Shown here in pieces: positions 33,224 to 42,796 of a stretch of DNA of 64,000 nt; position 1 is the first letter of the stretch; every line of letters starts with the position of its first letter. The stretch is from NCBI RefSeq assembly GCF_030818575.1, contig NZ_JAUTAL010000001.1, positions 186,001 through 250,000 of the forward strand. The letters run 5' to 3'. Source of the DNA: Chryseobacterium camelliae. Lineage in GTDB: Bacteria; Bacteroidota; Bacteroidia; Flavobacteriales; Weeksellaceae. Position numbers and translations under genes: made by a program. The notes below the pieces were generated by a model. It had not been told where the DNA came from and searched no databases. It saw only the letters and a program-made list of their open reading frames with translations.

Positions 33224-34162
33224 ATGAAAAAATATATTAGCAGTCTTTTGGTATTAGTTTCGGGATTTGCTTTTTCCCAGACTATTCTGAATGCTTCTTC
33301 TCCTGAAGAGTTCAGAAAGATGAGAGATGAATCTATGAGGAAAGTTGGAGATACACTTATCAGCAATAAAGTAAAACCTCTTGAATATGGGTTTGTTGAT
33401 GATAAGGACATTCTAAAAAGTATGTTTGTTTGGGAAGTAATAGATATGAATGATAAGCTTAATCAACCATTCTATTATGATAACCCAGACGGGCTTCTTT
33501 CTACACCTACCCGATCACTGTATCAACTTTTGCTTGACGGAGCTTTAAGTGGCAATATTAAAGAAGTTTATGATGATGAAAACTTAACGATCAAGTTATC
33601 TCCTGAAGGAATTCAGAAAAGACTTGAGGCTGTTGTGGTTGATGATGCTGCTATTGATATTCTGAACTCTGGTCGTCAATTAACTGAACAAGAGAAAAAG
33701 GAGTATACTGATCATATTAAGACTACCACAGATAAAGTTAAAGTTCTTAAAATAATGGGTATGTGGTTTATTGATAAGAGAGATGGCCAGATGAAATATA
33801 GGCCTCTTGCAATTTCTGCAATGGGACCAGACCCTTCAATTCAAGGAAAGGTTGGACCTGATGGAATGCCTTTGGCAGGAGCTGATGAGTTAATCGATCT
33901 TTTCTGGATCTATTATCCAAGTGCGAGAGAGATTCTTGCTAACAACTACGTTTATAACAGGAAAAATTCTTCCGCTGATTTATCTTTTGATGACATCATT
34001 AATGCAAGAAGATTCTCTTCTATCATTTATAAATCTTCCAGTGGCTTAGGAGATGGTGTAATCAAGGATTATATTCCTAAAAACGCTGACGAGCAGCTTG
34101 AAGAAAGTGACAGAATCAAAGCTCAGATCCTTGAAATGGAGAACAGCATGTGGAATTATTAA
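33224..34162 (+). CDS. gldN: Type IX secretion ring protein GldN
   Basis: GldN (PorN in Porphyromonas) binds GldK to build the periplasmic ring of the type IX secretion system. The 312-residue protein has a signal peptide (MKKYISSLLVLVSGFAFSQ). Conserved segments are MFVWEVIDMNDKLNQPFYY, KVLKIMGMWFIDKRDGQM and ELIDLFWIYYPSAREILANN. It is the last gene of the gldKLMN operon and is followed after about 20 bp by a strong terminator. No gliding-specific genes such as sprA or remA are in the window, so motility cannot be judged. Confidence 0.95.
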   Translation: MKKYISSLLVLVSGFAFSQTILNASSPEEFRKMRDESMRKVGDTLISNKVKPLEYGFVDDKDILKSMFVWEVIDMNDKLNQPFYYDNPDGLLSTPTRSLYQLLLDGALSGNIKEVYDDENLTIKLSPEGIQKRLEAVVVDDAAIDILNSGRQLTEQEKKEYTDHIKTTTDKVKVLKIMGMWFIDKRDGQMKYRPLAISAMGPDPSIQGKVGPDGMPLAGADELIDLFWIYYPSAREILANNYVYNRKNSSADLSFDDIINARRFSSIIYKSSSGLGDGVIKDYIPKNADEQLEESDRIKAQILEMENSMWNY

Positions 34163-34182
34163 AATTCATTTGATATTTATAT

Positions 34183-34214
34183 AAAACCTGAGTACTTTTA
34201 CTCAGGTTTTTTTT
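34183..34214 (+). terminator. Intrinsic terminator of gldKLMN
   Basis: A 12-bp stem (AAAACCTGAGTA/TACTCAGGTTTT, loop CTTT) followed by T. The last T lies 3 bp before the next start codon at 34218. Confidence 0.92.
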
Positions 34215-34217
34215 ATT

Positions 34218-35255
34218 ATGGAGCATGTAGATTATATTATTGTGGGAGATGGATATGCAGCACTGTTTTTTGCCCATCAGCTGATCAGGAATCGGAAATC
34301 ATTCAGGATATTTTCGGAGGGAAATAAGAGTGCTTCCCAGGTTTCTGCCGGTATGGTCAATCCTGTTGTCCTTAAGAAATTCACTACTTTCTGGAAAGCG
34401 CAGGAGCAAATTGATTGTCTTAAGCATACCCTAAATGAGATAGAGGGATATACAGGCAAAAATTATTTGATTAATGCTCCTATTCACAGGATTTTTCATG
34501 ATGAAAACGAACAGCAGTTATGGCTCAGAAAATCCGATGTAGAGGAATTATCTTATTTTTTAGACAAAGATTTCAGGTTTTTGGATATGGTCAATAATCC
34601 ATACGGTGTGGGAAGAGTGAACCAGTCAGCAAGGCTTAATGTAAATGGATTCTTTAACGATTTATTTTCCTTTTTTGAAGACAGGTCTTATCTGATAAAA
34701 GACAAGTTTAATTACGAAAAATTAAACCCTTCAGATTCTTCTTATGAAAACTTAAGTTTTAATCATATTATATTTTGTGAAGGTATGAGTGTTAAAAACA
34801 ATCCTTTTTTCTCTGAAATTCCTGTTGTTGCCAACAAAGGGCATCATATCAAAGTAAAATTATCCCGGCCTCTGCCAGAAGACATTACCGCCAAAAAGAA
34901 ACATTTCCTCTTTCCGGTTGATGAAAACCTCTATTTTTACGGCGGAACATATGATCGGGAACAAATGCATCATCAGATTGACGAAAGCGCAGTGCAACAA
35001 CTTAAAAATGGCCTTTCCGAATTTTATCCGTTTGATTTTGAGGTAGATGAAATCCATTTTGGGTTCAGGCCTACGGTGAAAGACAGGCGACCGATTATCG
35101 GCAGGCATGAGCTTCATAAAAATCTGTATGTATTTAATGGATTAGGAGCACGCGGAATTCTAAACGGATGCTATTTTTCTTTAGCCTTATATGAATTTAT
35201 TGAAAATGGTATACCGCTACCGGAAGAAATCGATTTGTCAAGGTTTAAAAAATAA
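34218..35255 (+). CDS. FAD-dependent oxidoreductase (DadA/DAO family)
   Basis: The 345-residue soluble protein belongs to the D-amino-acid oxidase/DadA-type FAD proteins. It has an N-terminal dinucleotide-binding motif of the GxGxxG type, here VDYIIVGDGYAALFFAHQL with G-D-G-Y-A-A, so the third glycine is lost. A substrate-domain segment GVGRVNQSARLNVNGFFNDL follows, and then the C-terminal FAD-contact region FGFRPTVKDRRPIIGRHE with NGLGARGILNG. The substrate is unknown. The start codon is 3 bp after the T run of the gldKLMN terminator, so the gene either uses terminator read-through or a promoter overlapping that hairpin. A SemiSWEET gene follows after 75 bp. Confidence 0.82.
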   Translation: MEHVDYIIVGDGYAALFFAHQLIRNRKSFRIFSEGNKSASQVSAGMVNPVVLKKFTTFWKAQEQIDCLKHTLNEIEGYTGKNYLINAPIHRIFHDENEQQLWLRKSDVEELSYFLDKDFRFLDMVNNPYGVGRVNQSARLNVNGFFNDLFSFFEDRSYLIKDKFNYEKLNPSDSSYENLSFNHIIFCEGMSVKNNPFFSEIPVVANKGHHIKVKLSRPLPEDITAKKKHFLFPVDENLYFYGGTYDREQMHHQIDESAVQQLKNGLSEFYPFDFEVDEIHFGFRPTVKDRRPIIGRHELHKNLYVFNGLGARGILNGCYFSLALYEFIENGIPLPEEIDLSRFKK

Positions 35256-35330
35256 TATTTTTCAGCTGGTATAGTTGAAAATATTTTAGAATAGGCGAAA
35301 ATTTCTTATCTTAATAAGAGATTTGAAATT

Positions 35331-35585
35331 ATGGATGAAAATGTTTTAGGAATTATTGCCGGTGTGTTTACTTCAGCTTCAATGATTCCACAGCTGGTTA
35401 AAGTGTTAAAAGAGAAAAATGTTGAAGACCTCTCATGGATTACGCTTCTGGTATTGATTACCGGTGTTTCTTTATGGGTATGGTACGGAATCCTTAAGGA
35501 TGAGCTTCCGATTATTCTTTCAAATGCCTTCGCAGTCCTGGTAAATATCAGTCTTCTGACCTGTTATCTCATATACAGAAAGTAA
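35331..35585 (+). CDS. SemiSWEET-type sugar transporter (PQ-loop)
   Basis: This 84-residue inner-membrane protein has three helices, one PQ-loop repeat (half of a eukaryotic SWEET), and would work as a homodimer moving small sugars. The conserved Pro-Gln pair is in SMIPQLVKVLKEKN near residue 22. The second helix TLLVLITGVSLWVWYGIL contains the usual G-x-x-x-W-x-x-Y/W-G, and the third is LSNAFAVLVNISLLTCYL, with the Asn that lines the pocket. Length matches the family exactly. It is monocistronic or weakly linked to the upstream oxidoreductase gene. Confidence 0.9.
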   Translation: MDENVLGIIAGVFTSASMIPQLVKVLKEKNVEDLSWITLLVLITGVSLWVWYGILKDELPIILSNAFAVLVNISLLTCYLIYRK

Positions 35586-35642
35586 TTAGTATTCCATGGA
35601 TGAAGTTGATGAAAATATCCTGCAACGGTCTCAATCTGTCAT

Positions 35643-36047
35643 TTAATAAGACGCCATACCGGCATTTTTTCGTTGTGTTTCAGAAGGAACTGTTTTTTTA
35701 TGATGGAATAAGACCATCTGAATATCGCGTTTAAGAAAAGTTACCTCACCTTTAACATCTGTATATTGATATTCTGTGCTTGCAGCAGAATATTCCGGCA
35801 TATCGGATTTTTTCTTAAGTTCATATGTTTTCCCATCTAAATGGATGGTAACGGTCTTTGCTGTGTGATTGGTAATAACCTCCATTTTCTCTCCTAGATC
35901 ATCCGTGAAAATATTCTTGGTAATTTCGTCATTGGATGAAGGTTGTTCTGTCTGAGCATTAACCACAGCTTCTTTTCCGGGATGTTTACATCCGACTGCA
36001 GAGATTGCAATCATACTCAGAAAAATGAGTTGAATAAAAGTTTTCAT
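35643..36047 (-). CDS. Small lipoprotein, possibly MliC-like
   Basis: The 134-residue product has a lipoprotein signal peptide (ISAVGC, Cys20) and a polar linker. A compact C-terminal domain follows, reading FTDDLGEKMEVITNHTAKT, HLDGKTYELKKK, SAASTEYQYTDVKGEVTFLK and IQMVLFHHKK. This order (D-G-k-y-x-L, then S-A-s-x-x-Y, then F/W-x-K) resembles the lysozyme-inhibitor MliC/PliC fold, but the conserved disulfide cysteines are missing. Function is therefore only suggested. It is divergent from the efflux operon, with about 475 bp of AT-rich sequence between them. Confidence 0.6.
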   Translation of the reverse strand: MKTFIQLIFLSMIAISAVGCKHPGKEAVVNAQTEQPSSNDEITKNIFTDDLGEKMEVITNHTAKTVTIHLDGKTYELKKKSDMPEYSAASTEYQYTDVKGEVTFLKRDIQMVLFHHKKTVPSETQRKNAGMASY

Positions 36048-36522
36048 AATAATAAAGTGATTGGCAATGAATATATATTGGTGTTAATATTTCATAAATT
36101 TACAAATATTTCTATTAATGAAGGTTAAAATAAAGCGTTAAATTTTAAATTTTGTTAAAATGAAATTGTTATATAATATTCCGTATTTTGAAAATTTATA
36201 TTATTATATGTAATGAATAGGATGATTGATGTAAAAATATTTAATTTTTAGAATGCTAAGTATGTATTTATTTAACATTTTTAAATATTAAGTAAATCTT
36301 GATAAGTCCATATCTTACTTATTGTTCATATTTTCAAAAAAATAGCATTGTCATATATTGTAAGTGTTTGTTTAATAATGATATATATGTTGTATTTCAA
36401 AGATATTTTAGTAAATGGTGCGTTCAGGTTATTTAAAGCAATGTTAAATTTTGTTAACAATTTTAACATTTTTAAAGAATCAAAAGTAGTTTTGTGGATA
36501 TGATGTACCTTTGCCGGATCAT
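36048..36522. other. Long AT-rich divergent intergenic region
   Basis: 475 bp with very low GC and no coding frame on either strand. It contains many short A/T runs and TTTAACA-type repeats (for example TTAACAATTTTAACATTTTTAAAG near 36456). The only clear signal is the TACCTTTG -7 element at 36506. It probably holds control sites for the efflux operon and the lipoprotein gene. Confidence 0.6.
36506..36513 (+). promoter_or_regulatory. -7 element TACCTTTG upstream of the efflux locus
   Basis: A perfect TAnnTTTG. With the rnpB spacing the transcript would start near 36519, only about 4 bases before the ATG at 36523, which also excludes the TTG start at 36511. Confidence 0.6.
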
Positions 36523-36906
36523 ATGAGAAACTATATCACTTACTTTTTGACAGGCCTATTTTTGCTTTTCGTAGTAGAAAGTAAAATGAATGTCAGGACT
36601 TTGGACAACTCTTTAGTTGGACCTGTTTCTCACTGTATGCTCAAAAAAGCCAATAAACTTAATCAGACTTGCGAAAAACTTTCCATTCAGCAAAAGATAC
36701 TTAGTGAAAATTATTCTTTAGAACTGCTTGAAAACAGCTTTCAGCTATCTCATGTACAGGCTGTCGCAGTTTTAGCAGCCGTATTTACATTTGCTTGTTT
36801 TTTAGGGCTGCTCCGCTTCAAAGAACTGAAGCCGTCTTTGCATGGCCTCGGAATTTGTTCCAATATCATAAAAAGATTCATTCTGATTCGTTCTATCAGA
36901 ATCTAA
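36523..36906 (+). CDS. Small membrane protein of unknown function, upstream of RND efflux genes
   Basis: The 127-residue product has an N-terminal helix (MRNYITYFLTGLFLLFVVES) and a second helix at about residues 78-97 (AVAVLAAVFTFACFLGLLRF). The loop between them (about 55 residues with two cysteines) is probably periplasmic. The C-terminus is basic. I do not recognise a family. It is the first gene of a plus-strand run that continues with an RND adaptor after 133 bp, so it may share control with the pump. The ATG at 36523 is favoured because the TTG at 36511 lies in the -7 element. Confidence 0.6.
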   Translation: MRNYITYFLTGLFLLFVVESKMNVRTLDNSLVGPVSHCMLKKANKLNQTCEKLSIQQKILSENYSLELLENSFQLSHVQAVAVLAAVFTFACFLGLLRFKELKPSLHGLGICSNIIKRFILIRSIRI

Positions 36907-37039
36907 AAATTTCAGAACAGTATTTTGTTCTTCAGAAGAATGAAATGCGCAGCATTTTTCAACCTTTAATATACATGGGTTGATTTTCTTATCTCTATTT
37001 CATTTCAAAACATTAACGATTTATATAAACTCTAGAATT

Positions 37040-38122
37040 ATGATCAAGAGAGTTGTCGCAGGCATTGCGCTAAGCAGTCTTTTATTGTTCAGCTGTAACA
37101 AAAAAAAGGAAGAAAAAGAAGAAGCTACAGTATATCCCGTAACCTCACCGGTAGTGATGGATACAGTGATTGATAAAGAATATGTAGCCCAGATCCAATC
37201 CGTAAAAAACATTGAAATCCGTGCCCAGGAAAAAGGTTTTCTTGAAAAGATCTTTGTAGACGAAGGGCAATTTGTACAACAGGGTCAGACCCTGTTCAGA
37301 ATTATGCCGAAGTTGTATCAGGCCGAATTGCTGAAAGCCCAGGCAGAAGTGGCCCAGGCTACCATTGAATTAAAAAATGCGAGTACGCTGGCTAACAATA
37401 ACATTGTATCCAAAAATGAGCGTGCAATGGCAAAAGCCAAACTGGATGCTGCGAATGCGGAAGCTAAATTAGCCCAGATCCATCTTTCATTTACAGATAT
37501 TAAAGCTCCTTATTCAGGGATTATCAACAGGATTCCCCTGAAACTGGGAAGTCTCATCGATGAAGGTGATTTACTTACCTCACTTTCGGATAATACGAAT
37601 ATGTACGGGTATTTCAATGTCTCAGAACCTGAATACCTGAGTTATCAGATGCATGTTGCAGACCGTGGAAGCAACGAAGTTGGCCTTGTTATGGCAAACG
37701 GTGAAATGCTTCCTGAAAAAGGCCAGATCCAGACGATCGAAGGAGAATTTGATAATGAAACCGGGAATATTGCCTTCAGAGCAAAGTTTCCGAATCCAAA
37801 TAAACTTTTAAGAAACGGGGAAACAGGAAAAGTAAGGATGACTTTACCCGTAAAAAATGCTTTACTGATTCCTCAGAAAGCTACGTATGAGATCCAGGAC
37901 CAGAAATATGTTTTTGTAGTGGATCAAAACGGAGTGGTAAGATCTAAAAACATTAAGGTGGCCTATGAACTGCCGGATCTCTATGTGGTAGGTTCCGGAT
38001 TGGCAAAAGGGGATAAGTTCCTATTGGAAGGTGTTCAGAAAGTGAAAGATGACCAGAAAGTGCAGACTAAGTTCCAGGAACCTAAAAAAGTACTTCAGTC
38101 ACTGAAATTAAAAGCAGAGTAG
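37040..38122 (+). CDS. RND efflux periplasmic adaptor (MexA/AcrA-type lipoprotein)
   Basis: This membrane-fusion subunit of a tripartite RND pump links the inner-membrane permease to the outer-membrane channel. The protein of about 360 residues has a lipoprotein signal (LLLFSC, Cys19) and then the lipoyl/barrel-sandwich halves (RAQEKGFLEKIFVDEGQFVQ and AKAKLDAANAEAKLAQIH, then FTDIKAPYSGIINR). A beta-barrel and membrane-proximal domain (LRNGETGKVRMTLPV, LIPQKATYEI) end the chain. The frame is open from 36980, but the lipoprotein signal begins at the ATG at 37040. It is 24 bp upstream of the permease gene, in one operon with the outer-membrane factor. Confidence 0.93.
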   Translation: MIKRVVAGIALSSLLLFSCNKKKEEKEEATVYPVTSPVVMDTVIDKEYVAQIQSVKNIEIRAQEKGFLEKIFVDEGQFVQQGQTLFRIMPKLYQAELLKAQAEVAQATIELKNASTLANNNIVSKNERAMAKAKLDAANAEAKLAQIHLSFTDIKAPYSGIINRIPLKLGSLIDEGDLLTSLSDNTNMYGYFNVSEPEYLSYQMHVADRGSNEVGLVMANGEMLPEKGQIQTIEGEFDNETGNIAFRAKFPNPNKLLRNGETGKVRMTLPVKNALLIPQKATYEIQDQKYVFVVDQNGVVRSKNIKVAYELPDLYVVGSGLAKGDKFLLEGVQKVKDDQKVQTKFQEPKKVLQSLKLKAE

Positions 38123-38146
38123 GACTCTTTAATGAAGTAAGTAATT

Positions 38147-41100
38147 ATGTTTAAGAAATTCATTCGCAGACCTGTTCTGTCTATCGTAATCTCCTTGATT
38201 ATCGTATTTATGGGCGTTTTATCGTTGCTAAAACTTCCTGTAACACAATTCCCGTCTATTTCTCCGCCGAAAGTAAACATTACGGCAGAATATCCGGGTG
38301 CCAACAACGAATTGCTGATCAAATCCGTGGTTATTCCTTTAGAAAGAGGGTTAAACGGAGTTCCCGGAATGAAGTATATGACTTCTGATGCCGGAAATGA
38401 CGGTGAAGCATCCATTCAGGTCGTTTTTGACCTGGGTACAGATCCTAACGTAGCTGCCGTCAACGTACAGAACCGTGTATCTTCAGTCGTTAACAAACTT
38501 CCGCCTTTGGTTGTCCGCGAAGGGGTAAAAATTACCCGTGAGGAACCAAACATGCTAATGTATATTAACCTGTACAGTGATGATCCTAAGGCTGACCAGA
38601 AATTCCTGTTCAATTACGCGGATATCAATGTGATGTCTGAATTGAAGAGGGTAAGTGGGGTAGGTTTTGCAGATATCTTAGGAACAAGGGAATACGCTAT
38701 GAGGATCTGGCTGAAGCCGGACAGATTAACTGCCTATAGCATTTCCGCTGATGAAGTTATGGATGCGCTGAACCAGCAGAGTTTAGAAGCTTCTCCGGGA
38801 AAAACCGGTGAAAGTTCAGGAAAACGTTCCCAGTCATTTGAATATATTCTGAAATATCCTGGTCGTTACAACAATGAAAAAGACTACGGAAATATTATTC
38901 TTAAAGCAAAATCGAACGGAGAATTTATCCGGCTTAAAGATGTGGCTGATATCGAATTCGGTTCATCTATGTATGATATCTATTCTACACTTAACGGAAA
39001 GCCATCCGCAGCGATCACAGTGAAACAGTCCTATGGCTCCAATGCCAGTGATGTTATCAAAAACGTGAAATCTTTGATGGAAGACCTACAGAAGACAACT
39101 TTTCCGAAAGGAATGCATTATGATATCAGCTATGACGTATCCAGATTCCTGGATGCTTCCATTGAAAAAGTAGTGCATACACTCTTTGAGGCTTTCATTT
39201 TAGTGGCAATCGTAGTATTCCTCTTCCTGGGAGACTGGCGTTCGACATTGATTCCGGCTATTGCCGTTCCGGTATCCCTCATTGGTACTTTTGCGGTGAT
39301 GTCCGCTTTCGGAATTACCCTGAATATGATCTCCTTGTTTGCATTGGTAATGGCCATCGGGGTTGTAGTGGATGATGCCATTGTGGTCATTGAAGCTGTT
39401 CACGCCAAAATGGAAGAAAAGCACCTCTCTCCCCTGAAAGCAACAGAAGAAGCAATGCACGAGATCAGCGGGGCAATTATCGCCATTACTTTGGTAATGG
39501 CATCCGTATTCATTCCGATTGCATTTATGTCTGGGCCGGTGGGAGTATTTTACCGTCAGTTTTCCATTACCATGGCTTCTGCAATTATCCTTTCAGGGGT
39601 AGTGGCATTAACCTTAACGCCGGCTTTATGTGCTTTGATCCTGAAAAATAATCATGGAAAAGCTAAAAAGAGAACTCCGATAACTATTTTCCTGGATAAA
39701 TTCAACAACTTATTTACCAGGGGAGCAGGAAAGTATGAGAAAATGCTCAACAAAACCGTGAAGAAGAAAACCTTTACGCTTCCGCTTCTGTTAGCTTTCT
39801 GCGCCTGTACATTTTTCCTGAGCAACTCGCTCCCTTCTGGATTTATTCCTGCAGAAGACCAGGGGATGATCTATGCCATTATACAGACGCCTCCGGGATC
39901 TACTCTTGAAAGAACGAACCAGATTGCGAGAGAGCTGCTGAAAGAATCTGAAGATATTGATGGTGTGCAATCCGTTTCTTCACTGGCTGGTTACGAAATT
40001 CTGTCCGAAGGTACCGGATCCAACTCGGGAACCTGTCTGATCAACCTTAAAAGTTGGGAAGACCGTAAGGAATCTGCCGGGGAAATTATTGAAAAACTCG
40101 AGGAAAAAGCGAAGAATATCCCGGGAGCGAATATAGAATTTTTCCAGCCGCCTTCTGTTCCCGGATATGGTGCAGCAGGAGGTTTCGAACTCCGTCTCCT
40201 GGATAAAGCGGGGAGCGGCGACTATCATAAAATGGAGCAGGTGAGCAATGACTTTGTTAAGGAACTGAAAAAGCGCCCGGAACTTGGATCCGCATTTACA
40301 TTCTACTCGGCAAGTTTCCCTCAGTATATGCTTAAAATCGATAATGATCTGGCAGAGCAGAAAGGAGTGACGATTGAAAATGCGATGGATAACCTATCCA
40401 CATTAATCGGGTCCAACTATGAAACGAGTTTCATCCGGTTCGACAGGCCTTACAAGGTAATCGTTCAGGCAGGGCCTCAGTACCGAGCACTGCCTACTGA
40501 TCTTTTAAAGTTATATGTTAAAAATGATAAAGGTGAAATGGTTCCGTATTCGGATTTCATGCATCTTGAAAAAGTATATGGTTTGTCTGAAATGACCAGG
40601 CACAATATGTATAACTCTGCACAGGTAAGCGGAACTCCGGCACCAGGATACAGCTCCGGACAGGCAATTGCTGCGATTAAAGAAGTAGCGGATAAAACGC
40701 TTCCGAGAGGTTTTGGAATCGATTGGGCCGGTATCTCCAAAGACGAGGTGAATCGAGGAAACGAAGCAATATTTATCTTCCTGGTATGTCTTGGGTTTGT
40801 TTATCTCATCCTTGCCGCGCAGTATGAAAGTTTTATCCTTCCTTTGCCGGTTATTTTATCCTTGCCAACAGGTATTTTCGGGGCTTTCTTATGCCTGAAG
40901 TTACTGGGACTGGAAAACAATATCTATGCTCAGGTAGCAATGGTCATGCTGATCGGGCTATTGGGTAAGAATGCTGTACTGATTGTAGAATTTGCCGTGC
41001 AGAAGAAAGCAGAAGAGGGCATTCCGGTGGCCCAGGCGGCCATTGAAGGGGCGGCCATCCGTTTCCGTCCGATCCTGATGACTTCATTTGCATTCATCGC

Positions 41101-41341
41101 AGGACTTATTCCATTGGTGCTGGCAACAGGACCCGGAGCTATCGGGAACCGCACCATCGGAACTGCAGCAGCAGGAGGGATGCTGATCGGGACTGTTTTC
41201 GGTCTGATGATCATTCCTGGTTTATATTACATCTTCGGAACCATTGCAGAGAAATCAAAACTGGCGAGGTATGAAGAGGAAAATCCTTTAACAGAACAAA
41301 CAGAACCGTATCAACACGATGACAAACATGAAGATTTATAA
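38147..41341 (+). CDS. RND multidrug efflux permease (HAE1/AcrB-type)
   Basis: This proton-driven inner-membrane pump of 1064 residues has the usual HAE1 size and layout: a first helix (RRPVLSIVISLIIVFMGVL), a large periplasmic porter domain (residues about 35-330), helices 2-6, a second porter domain and helices 8-12. The paired Asp residues of helix 4 that carry the proton are seen in GVVVDDAIVVIEA at about residue 408. The conserved helix segments GDWRSTLIPAIAVPVSLIG and GLLGKNAVLIVEFA are also intact. Substrates are probably hydrophobic drugs, but specificity cannot be read. It overlaps the next gene by 23 bp, a sign of coupled translation. Confidence 0.95.
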   Translation: MFKKFIRRPVLSIVISLIIVFMGVLSLLKLPVTQFPSISPPKVNITAEYPGANNELLIKSVVIPLERGLNGVPGMKYMTSDAGNDGEASIQVVFDLGTDPNVAAVNVQNRVSSVVNKLPPLVVREGVKITREEPNMLMYINLYSDDPKADQKFLFNYADINVMSELKRVSGVGFADILGTREYAMRIWLKPDRLTAYSISADEVMDALNQQSLEASPGKTGESSGKRSQSFEYILKYPGRYNNEKDYGNIILKAKSNGEFIRLKDVADIEFGSSMYDIYSTLNGKPSAAITVKQSYGSNASDVIKNVKSLMEDLQKTTFPKGMHYDISYDVSRFLDASIEKVVHTLFEAFILVAIVVFLFLGDWRSTLIPAIAVPVSLIGTFAVMSAFGITLNMISLFALVMAIGVVVDDAIVVIEAVHAKMEEKHLSPLKATEEAMHEISGAIIAITLVMASVFIPIAFMSGPVGVFYRQFSITMASAIILSGVVALTLTPALCALILKNNHGKAKKRTPITIFLDKFNNLFTRGAGKYEKMLNKTVKKKTFTLPLLLAFCACTFFLSNSLPSGFIPAEDQGMIYAIIQTPPGSTLERTNQIARELLKESEDIDGVQSVSSLAGYEILSEGTGSNSGTCLINLKSWEDRKESAGEIIEKLEEKAKNIPGANIEFFQPPSVPGYGAAGGFELRLLDKAGSGDYHKMEQVSNDFVKELKKRPELGSAFTFYSASFPQYMLKIDNDLAEQKGVTIENAMDNLSTLIGSNYETSFIRFDRPYKVIVQAGPQYRALPTDLLKLYVKNDKGEMVPYSDFMHLEKVYGLSEMTRHNMYNSAQVSGTPAPGYSSGQAIAAIKEVADKTLPRGFGIDWAGISKDEVNRGNEAIFIFLVCLGFVYLILAAQYESFILPLPVILSLPTGIFGAFLCLKLLGLENNIYAQVAMVMLIGLLGKNAVLIVEFAVQKKAEEGIPVAQAAIEGAAIRFRPILMTSFAFIAGLIPLVLATGPGAIGNRTIGTAAAGGMLIGTVFGLMIIPGLYYIFGTIAEKSKLARYEEENPLTEQTEPYQHDDKHEDL

Positions 41342-42770
41342 TAGATATATAGCAGCCATTGCCTTGTCACTTGTTTTAGCAAGCTGCAAGGCGCCGATGG
41401 CGACCGTCGTAAAAGACGAAGTAAAAGAAAATGTGCCTCAGAACTTTAATCAGGAAGATCAGAGTGATGCTAATACCAATAGTGGGACAACACCGTGGAG
41501 GCAATTCTTCACAGATCCTAATCTTGTAGCTTTGATAGAAGTTGCATTAAAAAATAACCAGGAGCTGCTGATCACATTACAGGAAATTGAAATTGCAAAG
41601 AGTGGTGTTTTGGCTAAGAAAGGAAGGCTGACTCCAACGGTTTCTGCCGGAGGCGGTGCCGGAGTGAGAAAAGCCGGACGCTATACCAGTGAGGGAGCCG
41701 GTGATGCTACTACGGACATAGAACCCGGTAAAGCAATGCCTGATCCGCTGATGAATTTTGAAGGCGGATTGACCGCCGACTGGGAAATTGATATCTGGAA
41801 AAAACTGAGAACAGAGAAAGAATCAGCAGTAGCCCATTACCTTTCCACCGTGGAAGGAAAGAATTTTGTCCTTTCCAATCTTATTGAAGAAGTGGCGGAT
41901 AATTACTACGAACTTCTGGCTCTGGATAATCAGTTGGATATCATTCAGCAATACATCAAACTTCAGCAGAAGGCCCTTGAAATTTCTAAAATCCAGAAAG
42001 AGGCAGCTGCTGCTACGGAGCTGGCTGTGAAGAAGTTTGAAGCCGAACTGGCCAAATCCAAAGCCACGGAATACACCATCCGTCAGCAAATTACTGAAAA
42101 GGAAAATGAAATTAACGCATTATGCGGGCGTTTTCCACAGCCGATCGCAAGAACGAAGGAAAGCTTTATGACTACAATACCTCAAACGGTATATACAGGG
42201 ATTCCTTCCCAATTGTTGGCAAACCGTCCGGATATCAAACAGGCCGAGCTCGAATTGAAGTCTGCCAAGCTTGATGTAGAAGCGGCGAGAAAAGAATTTT
42301 ATCCTTCGTTGGAAATTTCTGCAACTTTAGGACTGGAAGCTTTTAAACCTTCCTATCTGGTAAAACTGCCGGAGTCTATGGCAGCAAGTCTGGCCGGAGA
42401 ACTGGCTGGTCCATTGATCAACAAAAGTGCGATCAAGGCTAATTTTCAAACGGCAGATGCCAAACAGATCCAGGCGCTGTACGAATACGATAAGACCATC
42501 CTGAATGCTTACCTGGATGTAGCCAACCTGATGTCAAAGGTGAAGAATATTGACCAATATTATCAGTTGAAATCCCAGGAAACTAAATCATTAGAACAAT
42601 CAATCGATATTGCTAATCAGCTGTTCCGGAATTCAAGGGCCGACTACCTTGAGGTTCTTCTGAACCAGAGGGATGCTCTGGACGCGAAAATGGAATTGGT
42701 TGAAGCAAAACAAAAACAGCTGAGTACAGTTGTGGATATTTATAAGAGCTTAGGCGGAGGCTGGAAGTGA
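41319..42770 (+). CDS. RND efflux outer-membrane channel (NodT/OprM-type lipoprotein)
   Basis: This TolC-like outer-membrane factor completes the tripartite pump. The 483-residue protein has a lipoprotein signal ending in LVLASC (Cys23). Two repeats of long helices and strands follow, with the family segments TPWRQFFTDPNLVALIEVAL, GGLTADWEIDIWKKLR, LLANRPDIKQAELELKSAKL and RNSRADYLEVLLNQRDALDA. Starts at 41319 and 41328 are both possible, and each overlaps the end of the permease gene. The operon ends in a strong terminator 27 bp later. No local regulator such as a TetR protein is present. Confidence 0.92.
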   Translation: MTNMKIYNRYIAAIALSLVLASCKAPMATVVKDEVKENVPQNFNQEDQSDANTNSGTTPWRQFFTDPNLVALIEVALKNNQELLITLQEIEIAKSGVLAKKGRLTPTVSAGGGAGVRKAGRYTSEGAGDATTDIEPGKAMPDPLMNFEGGLTADWEIDIWKKLRTEKESAVAHYLSTVEGKNFVLSNLIEEVADNYYELLALDNQLDIIQQYIKLQQKALEISKIQKEAAAATELAVKKFEAELAKSKATEYTIRQQITEKENEINALCGRFPQPIARTKESFMTTIPQTVYTGIPSQLLANRPDIKQAELELKSAKLDVEAARKEFYPSLEISATLGLEAFKPSYLVKLPESMAASLAGELAGPLINKSAIKANFQTADAKQIQALYEYDKTILNAYLDVANLMSKVKNIDQYYQLKSQETKSLEQSIDIANQLFRNSRADYLEVLLNQRDALDAKMELVEAKQKQLSTVVDIYKSLGGGWK

Positions 42771-42796
42771 TTATAAATCTTTAATGTTTTGAAAGG

